A DNA stretch of 46,830 bases, taken from positions 1-46,830 of the forward strand of contig JALETQ010000037.1 of NCBI GenBank assembly GCA_022781445.1, given 5' to 3'. The notes under the pieces are model-generated. The model had not been told where the DNA came from. It did not search any database and saw nothing but the letters and a program-made list of their open reading frames with translations. Each line of letters starts with the position of its first letter. Position 1 is the first letter of the stretch. The stretch comes from Prevotella sp. GTDB lineage: Bacteria; Bacteroidota; Bacteroidia; Bacteroidales; Bacteroidaceae. This document shows positions 32,822-41,593 of the stretch, piece by piece. Made by a program: the position numbers and the translations under genes.

Positions 32822-33373
32822 ATGAAAACAATTTATGATTTCACTGTCAAAGACAGAAAAGGCAATGACGTATCGCTCAAAGAATATACCAACGAAGTTG
32901 TACTGATTGTTAATACCGCCACACAATGCGGTTTTACACCACAATATGAAGAACTCGAAAAACTTTACGAGAGACATCATAGTGAAGGATTCGAAATTCT
33001 GGACTTCCCTTGCAACCAATTCGGCCAGCAAGCTCCCGGCACCGATGATGCCATCCACGAGTTCTGCAAACTGAACTACGGCACAGAGTTCGCCCGTTTC
33101 AAGAAGATTAAGGTCAATGGCGAAGATGCCGATCCGCTTTATAAATTCTTGAAAGAGCAGAAAGGTTTTGCCGGATGGGACATGGAACACAAGATTGCTC
33201 CCCTTCTTCATGATATGTTGTCGAAGGAAGATCCCGACTATCAGCAGAAACCCGACATCAAATGGAACTTCACCAAGTTCTTGGTAAATAAGAAAGGTGC
33301 CGTGGTTGCCCGTTTCGAACCGACCGAAAAGATTGAAAACATCGAGAAACAAATCATCGAATTGTTGAAATAA
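32822..33373 (+). CDS. Glutathione-peroxidase-family thiol peroxidase
   Basis: The 183-residue protein reduces hydroperoxides, probably with thioredoxin as donor since Bacteroidota generally lack glutathione. It has NTATQCGFTPQY with the peroxidatic Cys36, LDFPCNQFGQQ (61-71) with Cys64 and the catalytic Gln, and WNFTKFLV with the catalytic Trp-Asn. Cys rather than selenocysteine is used. The longer open frame upstream lacks family residues; the ATG at 32822 follows AACAAG. trxB lies 291 nt downstream, so the peroxidase and its likely electron source are neighbours, separated by one repeat copy. Confidence 0.94.
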   Translation: MKTIYDFTVKDRKGNDVSLKEYTNEVVLIVNTATQCGFTPQYEELEKLYERHHSEGFEILDFPCNQFGQQAPGTDDAIHEFCKLNYGTEFARFKKIKVNGEDADPLYKFLKEQKGFAGWDMEHKIAPLLHDMLSKEDPDYQQKPDIKWNFTKFLVNKKGAVVARFEPTEKIENIEKQIIELLK

Positions 33374-33404
33374 TCCAACATTTAAACGGAGAATATCCAA
33401 TAAT

Positions 33405-33473
33405 CCCAAATCGGTCATAAGAGCGTTTGGTTCTACATTTCATGCCGTTCATGGCATTTCCCGTCCGATTTCG
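33405..33473 (+). repeat. Dispersed intergenic repeat, plus orientation
   Basis: Preceded by AATAAT, it runs CCCAAATCGGTCATAAGAGC, then GTTTGGTTCTACATTTCATG, CCGTTCATGGCATTTCCCG and TCCGATTTCG. It lacks the far inverted end seen at 13346. It starts 32 nt past the GPx stop codon. No other feature is seen in 33374-33664. Confidence 0.85.
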
Positions 33474-33664
33474 TCCGCTTGCCGGCATCTTGGTTGTCGC
33501 CGTTTTGCCATAGCCCGCTACGACCGCAACAAACAACAATTCAGACAGCTCGGCGAGCAAACGATACCGATCCGGAATTCAATGGTCGATTGGTGATAAT
33601 GAGAGACATTATTGTCTTTCATGATTGGATATTTCTCCATATATAACAATACAGAAAAACTATC

Positions 33665-34609
33665 ATGTCAACAAGAGAACACATCCGCTGCGTCATTATC
33701 GGCAGCGGCCCGGCAGGATACACAGCCGCCATTTATGCCTCTCGTGCCAATTTATCGCCTGTAGTTTATTGCGGAATGCAAACGGGTGGGCAATTAACCC
33801 AAACCACCATCGTCGAGAACTTCCCCGGTTATCCGGAAGGAGTGGAAGGCGAACAGATGATGACCGACTTCCGGTCACAGGCTGAAAACTTCGGAGCCGA
33901 TATCAGAGATGGCGAGATTGTGAAGGTCGACTTCGATCAAAGGCCTTTTGTGCTTACCACCGACCGCAACGTCGAGATCGAAGCCGATGCCGTTATCGTT
34001 GCCACCGGTGCCTCGGCACGCTATCTCGGATTGGCCGATGAGAAAAAATACAGCGGTCAGGGAGTGTCGGCATGTGCCACCTGCGATGGCTTTTTCTATC
34101 GCAAAAAGGTTGTAGGTGTCGTCGGAGGCGGTGATACCGCTTGCGAAGAAGCCCTCTATCTGGCAAGTATGGCGAAGCAGGTGTATCTCATTGTCCGCAA
34201 ACCTTTCCTCCGTGCGTCCGAAGTGATGCAACGCAGGGTAATGAATACCGAGAACATCGAAGTATTGTTTGAACACAACACCGAAGGACTGTATGGCGAA
34301 GGGGGAGTCGAAGGCGCTCACCTTGTGAAACGACTGGGTGAAACCGACGAGTCACATTATGACCTTCCTCTCGACGGTTTTTTCCTTGCCATCGGCCATA
34401 CCCCCAACTCCAAGGTTTTCACCAAGTGGCTTGAAACCGATGAAGCCGGATATATCAAGACCATCGACGGCACTCCCCGAACAAAAATAGAGGGTGTATT
34501 TGCTGCCGGTGACGTGGCAGATCCCCATTACCGCCAGGCCATTACGGCAGCCGCCAGCGGATGTAAGGCAGCCATCGAGGCAGAGCGTTACCTCCAATGT
34601 TTGGCATAG
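33665..34609 (+). CDS. trxB: Thioredoxin-disulfide reductase
   Basis: TrxB passes electrons from NADPH through FAD and a Cys pair to thioredoxin. The 314-residue protein shows the FAD loop GSGPAG (13-18), GGQLTQT, ENFPGYPEGV, the redox CATC at 137-140, the NADPH loop GGGDTACEE (154-162) and the closing GVFAAGDVAD. All expected features are present. It probably supplies reduced thioredoxin to the peroxidase upstream. Confidence 0.97.
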   Translation: MSTREHIRCVIIGSGPAGYTAAIYASRANLSPVVYCGMQTGGQLTQTTIVENFPGYPEGVEGEQMMTDFRSQAENFGADIRDGEIVKVDFDQRPFVLTTDRNVEIEADAVIVATGASARYLGLADEKKYSGQGVSACATCDGFFYRKKVVGVVGGGDTACEEALYLASMAKQVYLIVRKPFLRASEVMQRRVMNTENIEVLFEHNTEGLYGEGGVEGAHLVKRLGETDESHYDLPLDGFFLAIGHTPNSKVFTKWLETDEAGYIKTIDGTPRTKIEGVFAAGDVADPHYRQAITAAASGCKAAIEAERYLQCLA

Positions 34610-34724
34610 GTTTCATTCCCTCGGGAGTTCAAGTCTGTGTTTTGTGTCGTTTGTACAAATCTTCTGCCGGTTATTCACTACCGACGTGAAGAAAACACAT
34701 GGCCGTAGCCTCTCATGACATATC

Positions 34725-34780
34725 ATTGCTGTGACCGATGCGTCGTTGTCGATGCCATATCGGCCACAGCAATCGTTTTA
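34725..34780 (+). terminator. Terminator after trxB
   Basis: ATTGCTGTGACCGAT (34725-34739) pairs with ATCGGCCACAGCAAT (34759-34773) with one A-C mismatch, then CGTTTTATA. The 19-nt loop can fold a small inner stem. Confidence 0.8.
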
Positions 34781-35016
34781 TATTCATGGACAAAAGGCGG
34801 TAGAGAGCAACTCTCGGACGAAAAAACACACAATATGGCAATGTAACGTTGCGGTCATCTCCAATCGTTGTTCAGCCCGATTTCTTACTCCTTTATTCCC
34901 CATGGCTCAGTGTGTGTCAAGGTAGTCTTACCGTCAAAAGAAGCCACAGCCGTCCTGCCACTCTCCGATTGATTCACATTCATGACACCATCCATCAATC
35001 TTTACCTTTTTCATTC
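34781..35016. other. Leader region of crcB without a recognised riboswitch
   Basis: No gene is seen. A fluoride riboswitch might be expected in front of a fluoride channel gene, but I could not find its pseudoknot pattern here. Confidence 0.4.
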
Positions 35017-35406
35017 ATGACAGCATCCATTTTGTCAGTAGCCTTCGGCGGTGCTTGCGGCTCGGTTTTGCGCTTCCTCATATCCCAATGGCTACAACCC
35101 GACAGTATCCGTTCCATTCCGTTGGGAACGCTCACAGTCAATCTCTTGGGTTGTCTGATCGTCGGATTCCTCCACGTAGCTTTCGAAAATTCGGGTCAGC
35201 TCAATCCCCATGCACGCCAGTTGCTCGTGATAGGGTTTTGCGGTGGCTTCACCACCTTTTCGACCTTTTGCAATGAGAGTTTTCAGCTCTTACGCCAAGA
35301 CCTCATGTTCACTTCCTTGCTCTATGTCGTCGGCAGCGTTGTAACGGGCATTATCGGCGTTTATCTCGGCATGATGACAGCCAGATGGGTGTTCACAGGA
35401 CATTGA
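35017..35406 (+). CDS. crcB: Fluoride channel FluC/CrcB
   Basis: CrcB (Fluc) forms an antiparallel dimer that lets fluoride leave the cell. The 129-residue protein has four membrane helices and the family motifs GGACGSVLRF (about 9-18), GTLTVNLLGC (about 38-47) with the pore-lining Asn, and GFCGGFTTFSTF (about 73-84) carrying the phenylalanines and the central Na+ site region. The frame is open for 56 codons upstream, but those residues are not membrane-like. It is a single gene; dual-topology homodimers need only one gene. Confidence 0.95.
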   Translation: MTASILSVAFGGACGSVLRFLISQWLQPDSIRSIPLGTLTVNLLGCLIVGFLHVAFENSGQLNPHARQLLVIGFCGGFTTFSTFCNESFQLLRQDLMFTSLLYVVGSVVTGIIGVYLGMMTARWVFTGH

Positions 35407-36121
35407 TTCACGGAAAGGAAGCCCTTCCGACCCACGCAACCATACCATTGGACGTAAAAAAGGTTTCAAGAGTTGTCTGCCTTCGTATTCCGACCCCACT
35501 ACATCCGACATATGTCAAACGCACCACTTGGCATTACATATCATGCCGGTTATGCTTCTTTCACGACCGGCAGTTGCGTTCGAGGTTATCTTTTATCGTC
35601 CGTCATAGCAACCGATTTGCCGAGATCAAGCTGTACAATCAATACAGCAAGTGTAATCGGGAAAGACAAAGGGCAACTCCTGCCACACAAAAGGGGCACT
35701 TTTATCGTCCAAAAGGATAAGTTTTGGGTCGCGAAAAGGCACATATTGTTCCTTAGCTTTAATATTTCTCACAAAACATTGTCACACAAGCACTTGGACG
35801 ATTCTCAGAATTGGTTGGCCGATGAGCTTATTCTCGCATCGGCATCATAACCTTTCTGAGGCCAAAAGAACAGCCCTACACTCCACAACGATTCCACTGC
35901 CCTGCAATCAAACGAAACCGACCCGGAATCGGATAACCGATAGAGACGAAATGATGAACCGAGATACTACGATTATTGCCGAAAATGTCGTACCTTTGCA
36001 ACCATATAGCGGAACGATTTGACCATGCAAGGAGTCGGAAGCAGTCCGCATCACCTTCTACGACGCTCACTCCACGCACCCTTGCCCAATTCCTTCGCCC
36101 GATAATACATCCAAAACAACC
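35407..36121. other. 715-bp gene-free region before the antiporter
   Basis: It contains a possible crcB terminator hairpin (TGCCGGT at 35544-35550 with ACCGGCA at 35566-35572), the 22-bp array at 35667-35755, and a TACCTTTG -7 box at 35991-35998 that probably serves the antiporter gene with a leader of about 115 nt. No gene is seen on either strand. Confidence 0.6.
35667..35755. repeat. 22-bp periodic array, AAAAGG type, second locus
   Basis: Blocks start at 35667 (CAAAGGGCA), 35689 (AAAAGGGGCA), 35711 (AAAAGGATAAGTTTTG) and 35734 (AAAAGGCAC): steps of 22, 22 and 23 bp. It is the same family as 13463-13550. Confidence 0.75.
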
Positions 36122-38251
36122 ATGGCGAATCTGTCGAATTACTTTCCCATCAGCGACCCGACATTGATATTCTTTGTTGTGCTCTGCGTGATATTGCTGG
36201 CACCCATCATCATGGGCAAGCTGCGCATTCCCCACATCATAGGGATGGTGTTGGCAGGTGTTCTCATCGGGCAACACGGACTCGACATACTCAAACGCGA
36301 CGATTCGTTCGAACTGTTTGGCAAGGTCGGGCTATATTATATCATGTTTCTGGCGGGTCTTGAAATGGATATCGAGGGCATCAAGCGCCATAAGAAGACT
36401 TTTCTTTCGTTCGGATTGCTCACTTTTATCATCCCCTTTGTTCTTATCTATCTCACAGGCCTCTATCTGATGAACTATTCAGTCATCACTTCATTGCTGT
36501 TGGGGTGCATCATGGCATCCAATACGCTCATCGCCTATCCCATCGTGGGCCGTTACGGTTTGCAACGACACCACAGTGTGACCCTCAGCGTAGGTTCCAC
36601 GATGATTTCACTATTCTTGTCGCTGGTCGTTCTGGCAGCCATCGTCGGCATCTTTGAACAGGGTAACGGTTGGAACTTCTGGCTTGTCTTTGTCTGTAAG
36701 GTCCTTGTCATGTTTGCAGGGTTGATAATACTCATTCCCCGTCTCACCCGATGGTTTTTGCGAAGGTACAGTGATGCGGTGATGCAGTACATCTTTGTGC
36801 TTGCCATGCTGTTCATGAGTGCCGCCTTTTCAGACCTGATGGGACTCGAAGGAATCTTCGGAGCCTTCCTCTCCGGTTTGATCATGAGCCGCTACATACC
36901 TCATGTTTCGCCACTCATGAACCGCATCGAGTTCATCGGCAACGCCCTTTTCATCCCTTATTTCCTCATCGGAGTAGGTATGCTTATTGATGTCAAGCTG
37001 CTCTTTGGAGGCGGCAACATCGTGTGGCTGATGCTCGCTCTGGTGATATTCGGAACAGCGGGAAAGGCCGTGGCCGCCTATACCATGACCCATGTGTTGC
37101 GCCTTCCGCTTTCGTCGGGTCACATGATCTTCGGTCTTACCTCCGCCCACGCCGCCGGAGCCATTGCCATGAGCATGGTGGGAATGCGGCTGGAATTGTC
37201 ACCGGGGCATTATCTGGTCGACAATGGAATTCTCAACAGCGTTGTCATCATGATACTTTTTTCGTGCATCATTTCCACCCTCGTCACCGACAATGCCTCC
37301 AAAGCCATTGTTCTCGAGCGCGACTCTGCACCGTCGAAAGATGTTCAGCGGAGGGATGATGAGACGATATTGCTGCCTGTCAAGTACCGGGAGATTGCCG
37401 ACGGACTGGTCAATCTGGCGATACTTGTCCGCAATCCTAAACTCAACCGTGGACTCATCGGGCTCCATGTAGTCTACGATGACGATGCGAGACGCACCAA
37501 TCAGGAAAAAGGACATCGGCTGTTGGAACACCTGCAACAAGTGGCAAGCGCGTCGGAAGTGAACATGCAGACACAGGTTCGCGTGGCTGCCAACATCGCC
37601 AACGGCATCAAACACGCCTTCAAAGAGTTTGACGCTTCCGAAATCATCATGGGAATGCACATCCACAAGGAGGTGTCGCCCAATTTCTGGGGAACCTTTG
37701 CGCAAAGCCTTTACAACGGCTTGTCAAGGCAAATCATGTTCGTGCGGCTTAAACAACCGCTCAACACGCTCCGCAAAATTCAGGTTGCCGTTCCCTCACG
37801 AGCCGAATACGAGCCGGGATTTCACCGATGGGTGGAACGCTTGGCACGCCTCGCCGAGAATCTCGACTGCCGTATCGAGTATCACGGACGCAACGAATCG
37901 CTCAACCACATCAACCATTACCTCACCCGGCATCATCCTGGTGTAAGAGCCACCTTTACCCGCATGGGACACTGGAACGAACTGCCCCTGTTGGCATCGA
38001 CCATCCATGAAGACCATCTCTTCGTGGTCGTGACGGCTCGCAAAGGCACTATTTCTTACAAATCGGCCCTCGAACGACTGCCCGACGAAATCGAAAAGCA
38101 TTTTTCGGGTACGACCTTGATGATTCTGTTCCCCGACCAATATGGAGCGCAACCCGACAGCATGACATTTGCCTCGTCACAACATCAGGAGGAAATGAGT
38201 GCTTATCAGGCGGTGGGCGAATGGATCAGGGCAAAACGTTCGGGAGTATAG
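36122..38251 (+). CDS. CPA2-type cation/proton antiporter with cytoplasmic stress-protein-like tail
   Basis: The 709-residue protein is a Kef/NapA-type (Na+/H+ exchanger domain) antiporter of the inner membrane: about 12 helices in residues 12-395, with [22 protein letters not shown] (about 33-54) and [23 protein letters not shown] (about 70-92) as family signatures. The C-terminal 300 residues hold two universal-stress-protein-like domains (around [22 protein letters not shown] and [19 protein letters not shown]), probably regulatory. The ion (Na+ or K+) cannot be told from sequence. Kef-type TrkA-N domains are absent. Confidence 0.92.
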   Translation: MANLSNYFPISDPTLIFFVVLCVILLAPIIMGKLRIPHIIGMVLAGVLIGQHGLDILKRDDSFELFGKVGLYYIMFLAGLEMDIEGIKRHKKTFLSFGLLTFIIPFVLIYLTGLYLMNYSVITSLLLGCIMASNTLIAYPIVGRYGLQRHHSVTLSVGSTMISLFLSLVVLAAIVGIFEQGNGWNFWLVFVCKVLVMFAGLIILIPRLTRWFLRRYSDAVMQYIFVLAMLFMSAAFSDLMGLEGIFGAFLSGLIMSRYIPHVSPLMNRIEFIGNALFIPYFLIGVGMLIDVKLLFGGGNIVWLMLALVIFGTAGKAVAAYTMTHVLRLPLSSGHMIFGLTSAHAAGAIAMSMVGMRLELSPGHYLVDNGILNSVVIMILFSCIISTLVTDNASKAIVLERDSAPSKDVQRRDDETILLPVKYREIADGLVNLAILVRNPKLNRGLIGLHVVYDDDARRTNQEKGHRLLEHLQQVASASEVNMQTQVRVAANIANGIKHAFKEFDASEIIMGMHIHKEVSPNFWGTFAQSLYNGLSRQIMFVRLKQPLNTLRKIQVAVPSRAEYEPGFHRWVERLARLAENLDCRIEYHGRNESLNHINHYLTRHHPGVRATFTRMGHWNELPLLASTIHEDHLFVVVTARKGTISYKSALERLPDEIEKHFSGTTLMILFPDQYGAQPDSMTFASSQHQEEMSAYQAVGEWIRAKRSGV

Positions 38252-38330
38252 GCTTCGGGTTCGACAAAGAAATGAAGCGAAGGAACGCTTCCGATACAGA
38301 ATGCAACTCAAAACACGGAAAACCAGCATC

Positions 38331-38981
38331 ATGATAGACATACAGCAAATAACCAAAAGTTTCGGACAATTACAAGTGCTCAAAGGCATCGACCTCCATA
38401 TTGCCGAAGGCGAAATGGTGAGCATCGTGGGACCCAGCGGTGCCGGGAAAACCACCCTTTTGCAAATCATGGGAACGCTCGACAAACCCGACGGCGGAAC
38501 GGTGAGCATCAACGGCATCGACGTAAGCACACTCTCGAAAGGCAAGCTGGCCGATTTCAGAAACAAACACATCGGATTTGTATTTCAGTTCCATCAGCTG
38601 CTGCCCGAGTTTACCGCCCTCGAGAACATGATGATACCGGCATTCATTGCCGGAAAATCGTCGGCGCAAGCCAAGGAACGTGCCGTCGAACTGCTGCAGT
38701 TCATGGGACTTTCCGACCGGGCAGGCCACAAGCCAGCCGAACTATCGGGCGGCGAAAAGCAACGGGTGGCGGTGGCAAGGGCACTGATGAACCATCCTTC
38801 GGTCATCCTTGCTGACGAACCTTCCGGCTCGCTCGACTCTAAAAATCGCAACGACCTGTATCGACTTTTTCTCGAACTGAGAGAAAAAATGGGACAGACG
38901 TTTGTCATCGTCACCCACGACGACCAGCTGTCGGCCATCACCGACCGCACCATCCGGATGCGTGACGGTATGCTTGAATAG
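38331..38981 (+). CDS. ABC transporter ATP-binding protein, LolD/MacB-like
   Basis: The 216-residue ATPase has Walker [10 protein letters not shown] (34-42), the Q loop in [19 protein letters not shown], signature LSGGEKQR, Walker [13 protein letters not shown] and the switch histidine in [21 protein letters not shown] is typical of LolD, which powers lipoprotein release from the inner membrane, but MacB- and FtsE-type ATPases are close. No permease gene (lolC/lolE) is adjacent, which is common for this lineage. The open frame begins 44 codons upstream inside the antiporter gene; the ATG at 38331 matches the family start. Confidence 0.88.
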   Translation: MIDIQQITKSFGQLQVLKGIDLHIAEGEMVSIVGPSGAGKTTLLQIMGTLDKPDGGTVSINGIDVSTLSKGKLADFRNKHIGFVFQFHQLLPEFTALENMMIPAFIAGKSSAQAKERAVELLQFMGLSDRAGHKPAELSGGEKQRVAVARALMNHPSVILADEPSGSLDSKNRNDLYRLFLELREKMGQTFVIVTHDDQLSAITDRTIRMRDGMLE

Positions 38982-39047
38982 CTAAAACCTTTCACCATCG
39001 TTCGGTAGTCTTACCGTTCGACATTACAAACCAACCATCAGAACAAC

Positions 39048-39905
39048 ATGAACAAAGCATTAAGACTGGGCGATTTCAACCGCCTGCGCGTCGTCAAGGA
39101 AGTGGATTTCGGCATCTATCTTGACGGTGGCGACGGCGAGGAAATACTGATGCCCCAACGATATGTCCCCCAACACACCCGCATCGGTGATGAAGTGGAG
39201 GCCTTTTTATACCTTGATCAGGAAGAACGACTGGTGGCCACCACCGAGAAACCTCTCGCCAAGGTGGGCGATTTCGCCTGCCTCGAAGTGTCATGGGTCA
39301 ATGAGTTTGGAGCTTTTCTGCATTGGGGATTGATGAAAGATCTCTTCTGTCCGTTCAGAGAACAGAAGAAGAGAATGGAGAAGGGACTTTCATACATCGT
39401 TTACATCACCATCGATCCCGACAGCTACCGCATCATGGCTTCGGCAAAGGTTGAACATTTTTTGGATAAAGAACCTGCTACCTATGTCAAAGGCGATGAA
39501 GTGGAACTGCTCGTGTGGCAGAAAACCGACCTTGGATTCAAGGTTATCATCGACAACCGATATGCAGGATTGGTGTACGACAATATGGTTTTCAGGCCGC
39601 TTCGCACCGGTGACCGCCTCAAAGGCTACATCATGCAGGTGAGAGAGGACGGCAAGATTGATGTCACCCTGCAGCCCGAAGGCAGACAACAGACCACCGA
39701 TTTTGCCGAAACGCTGCTGCGCTACCTGCAATCGTCGGGCGGTTATTGCGACTTGGGCGACAAAAGCGATGCCCAAGACATCCGCGACCGCTTTGAAGTG
39801 AGCAAGAAAGTCTTCAAGAAAGCCGTTGGCGACCTTTACAAACGCCGCCTCATCGAACCGGGTGACAAAAGCATCCGTCTCATCAACGATCCGCCGAAAC
39901 CATGA
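39048..39905 (+). CDS. CvfB-like S1-domain RNA-binding protein
   Basis: The 285-residue protein contains several S1-type OB folds in tandem: MNKALRLGDFNRLRVVKEVDFGIYLDGGDGEEILMP (1-36), VGDFACLEVSWVNEFGAFLHWGLMKDLFCPFREQ (72-105) and a third around GDRLKGYIMQVREDGKIDVTLQP, then a winged-helix-like end (DIRDRFEVSKKVFKKAVGDLYKRRLI). This is the architecture of CvfB/YitL, which binds RNA and affects virulence-factor expression in Staphylococcus. The role here is not known. Its stop overlaps the tcdA start by 4 nt, so the two are coupled. Confidence 0.9.
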   Translation: MNKALRLGDFNRLRVVKEVDFGIYLDGGDGEEILMPQRYVPQHTRIGDEVEAFLYLDQEERLVATTEKPLAKVGDFACLEVSWVNEFGAFLHWGLMKDLFCPFREQKKRMEKGLSYIVYITIDPDSYRIMASAKVEHFLDKEPATYVKGDEVELLVWQKTDLGFKVIIDNRYAGLVYDNMVFRPLRTGDRLKGYIMQVREDGKIDVTLQPEGRQQTTDFAETLLRYLQSSGGYCDLGDKSDAQDIRDRFEVSKKVFKKAVGDLYKRRLIEPGDKSIRLINDPPKP

Positions 39906-40651
39906 CCGACATACAGGGCAATCCCTTTCAACGCACACAGATGCTGCTCGGAAAAGAGGCCGTCGATAAGCTGAAAGAGGCGCATGTGGCGGTATTCGGT
40001 ATCGGAGGAGTGGGTGGTTATGTCGTCGAAGCGTTGGCAAGAAGCGGCATCGGACACCTCGACATCATCGATAACGACACCGTAGCGTTATCGAATCTCA
40101 ACCGACAGATATACGCACTTCACTCCACCATCGGCCAAGCAAAGGTCGATGTGGCCGAACTGCGCATCAAAGACATCAATCCTTATTGTGTGGTTACAAA
40201 GCATCGGATGTTCTACCTGCCCGAAAATGCAGATCAAATTGACTTGAGCCGATTCGACTATGTGGTCGATTGTGTCGATACGATGGCCGCCAAACTGGAG
40301 CTGATTCGCCAATGTTACCGTTTGCGGGTGCCCGTGATCTGCTCGATGGGAGCCGCCAACAAGATGGAGGCATCGGCATTCAGAGTGGCCGACATCAACG
40401 AAACTTCGGTCGACCCACTGGCAAAAGTCATCCGGAAGAAGCTGCGCAAAGAGGGTATCCCCTCGCTCAAGGTGGTGTTCAGCGACGAGATACCCTCACA
40501 ACCCGTGGAGCCTTCGGCAGACGACCCGGGCAAACGGCGTGCCATTCCTGCCAGCAACGCATTCGTTCCGGCCACCGCCGGACTCATCCTTGCCGGTGAA
40601 GTGGTGAAACAGCTGGTTACTTGGGAAGGAACTTTTCGCGCTCGACGATGA
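39902..40651 (+). CDS. tcdA: tRNA threonylcarbamoyladenosine dehydratase
   Basis: TcdA (CsdL/YgdL) is an E1-like enzyme that uses ATP to cyclise t6A at position 37 of ANN-decoding tRNAs to ct6A. The 249-residue protein has the nucleotide loop VFGIGGVGGYVVEALARSGI (31-50), DNDTVALSNLNRQ (57-69) and VVDCVDTMAAKLELI with the conserved Asp and Lys. The C-terminal part, PASNAFVPATAGLILAG, is typical. The start overlaps the CvfB-like gene by 4 nt; the 3' end overlaps the convergent thioesterase gene by 35 bp. Confidence 0.93.
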   Translation: MTDIQGNPFQRTQMLLGKEAVDKLKEAHVAVFGIGGVGGYVVEALARSGIGHLDIIDNDTVALSNLNRQIYALHSTIGQAKVDVAELRIKDINPYCVVTKHRMFYLPENADQIDLSRFDYVVDCVDTMAAKLELIRQCYRLRVPVICSMGAANKMEASAFRVADINETSVDPLAKVIRKKLRKEGIPSLKVVFSDEIPSQPVEPSADDPGKRRAIPASNAFVPATAGLILAGEVVKQLVTWEGTFRARR

Positions 40652-40994
40652 AGCGCAGATGCTCTCCTTTGCCGAGAAGTTTATCACCTTCGTAGGCTGC
40701 CACACTGAAAAAGAGTTTCTTGCGATCCACCTTTTCGAGGGTGGCAATGGCCTTGACCTTGCCCCCCAAGGCCGTAGGTGCCAGATGACTCGTCTGTATC
40801 TGCCCTCCAACGGTACTCATTCCCTCGGGCAAAGCACTCGCCACGGCCTTCATCGCCGCATTTTCCATCAGCGCAACCATCATCGGAGTGGCCAACACAG
40901 GCATATCTCCCGACCCGAGTGCCATCGCGGTATGTTGTTGCTCAACCACCAATTCGGACGTATAAGTCATCCCTTCTTTCAATACTGTTTCCAT
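40617..40994 (-). CDS. Hotdog-fold thioesterase, FlK-like
   Basis: The 125-residue protein opens METVLKEGMTYTSELVVEQ and has VLATPMMVALMENAAMKAV (about 32-50), QTSHLAPTALGGKVKA (about 66-81) and a final RKKLFFSVAAYEGDKLLGKGEH, the pattern of the fluoroacetyl-CoA thioesterase-like hotdog family. In Bacteroidota such proteins are general small acyl-CoA thioesterases; the natural substrate is unknown. A TACTTTTG -7 box at the complement of 41015-41022 puts the transcript start near 41009, which excludes the longer frame that begins at 41135. A run of eight C on this strand lies about 60 bp upstream of the box. Confidence 0.85.
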   Translation of the reverse strand: METVLKEGMTYTSELVVEQQHTAMALGSGDMPVLATPMMVALMENAAMKAVASALPEGMSTVGGQIQTSHLAPTALGGKVKAIATLEKVDRKKLFFSVAAYEGDKLLGKGEHLRFIVEREKFLPK

Positions 40995-41471
40995 TTTCTT
41001 CGTTGTTAGAGGCACAAAAGTACATAATATTTCCTGAAACATGCTTCCTGTTCCCAACTCTTTTTGACCAGAACGGGTGAGGGGGGGGTAGGGTTGCGCA
41101 CCATTGGCACTGTATATATTGATGGTCTCTTTCATCCTTTACGACGCATCAGCCTCCAACAGTCTTGATTGTCCGAATCTGAATGGGGCGATGGTCGAAT
41201 ATGTTGATATTGGATTTGGTGTTGGTGTAGCTGATTTTTTTCAATAAGATACGACATGCAAGATGCCGACAAGCGAACAATACCGAACGGTAAGTACCTT
41301 CAAAGGCAAGAAATGTTGTGCCAAATCTCGCATGAAAGATGGAAGAAAATGTATTTTTCAAGTATTTAATTCAAGTCGTGTGACCGATTGTGAGTGGGTC
41401 ACACACGGAATTTCTTGCAACAATAGTGCAAAAAAAATAACAGAAGCGGACAACAAAGAAAAACTTTTAAC
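40995..41471. other. Divergent intergenic region with an inverted repeat and a G8 tract
   Basis: It contains the thioesterase -7 box (41015-41022), a run of eight G (41081-41088) and the inverted repeat at 41378-41404. No gene is seen. Confidence 0.55.
41378..41404. promoter_or_regulatory. Perfect 8-bp inverted repeat, possible operator
   Basis: GTGTGACC (41378-41385), 11 nt, GGTCACAC (41397-41404). It ends about 67 bp upstream of the -33 element of the next gene, a normal place for an activator site. The 11-nt centre is longer than the 6 nt of a Crp/Fnr site. Confidence 0.5.
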
Positions 41472-41501
41472 ATTGTAATCTGAAAATAATGTGTATATTT
41501 G
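41472..41501 (+). promoter_or_regulatory. Promoter of the exported-protein gene at 41594
   Basis: ATTG at 41472-41475, an 18-nt spacer and TATATTTG at 41494-41501, giving a leader of about 85 nt. Confidence 0.65.
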
Positions 41502-41593
41502 CCAACTCAAAAAATGTCGAATTGTCGGAAGTATAATGAGGAGCAGCTTCCGGCAACTCCTTAACATCAATTGCTTCTTACCTTTTGAAAAAA

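Noticed and set aside
34921..34932. GGTAGTCTTACC in front of crcB, also found at 39004-39015 in front of the S1-domain gene
   Set aside because: A shared 14-mer in 47 kb is expected by chance a few times, and there is no third copy or common position.
34781..35016. Possible fluoride riboswitch before crcB
   Set aside because: I could not find the conserved pseudoknot pairing or core bases; absence is by eye only.
41149..41361. Minus-strand open frame of 70 codons between the thioesterase and exported-protein genes
   Set aside because: No start context, no homology-like pattern and no conserved neighbours; it reads like random frame in intergenic DNA.
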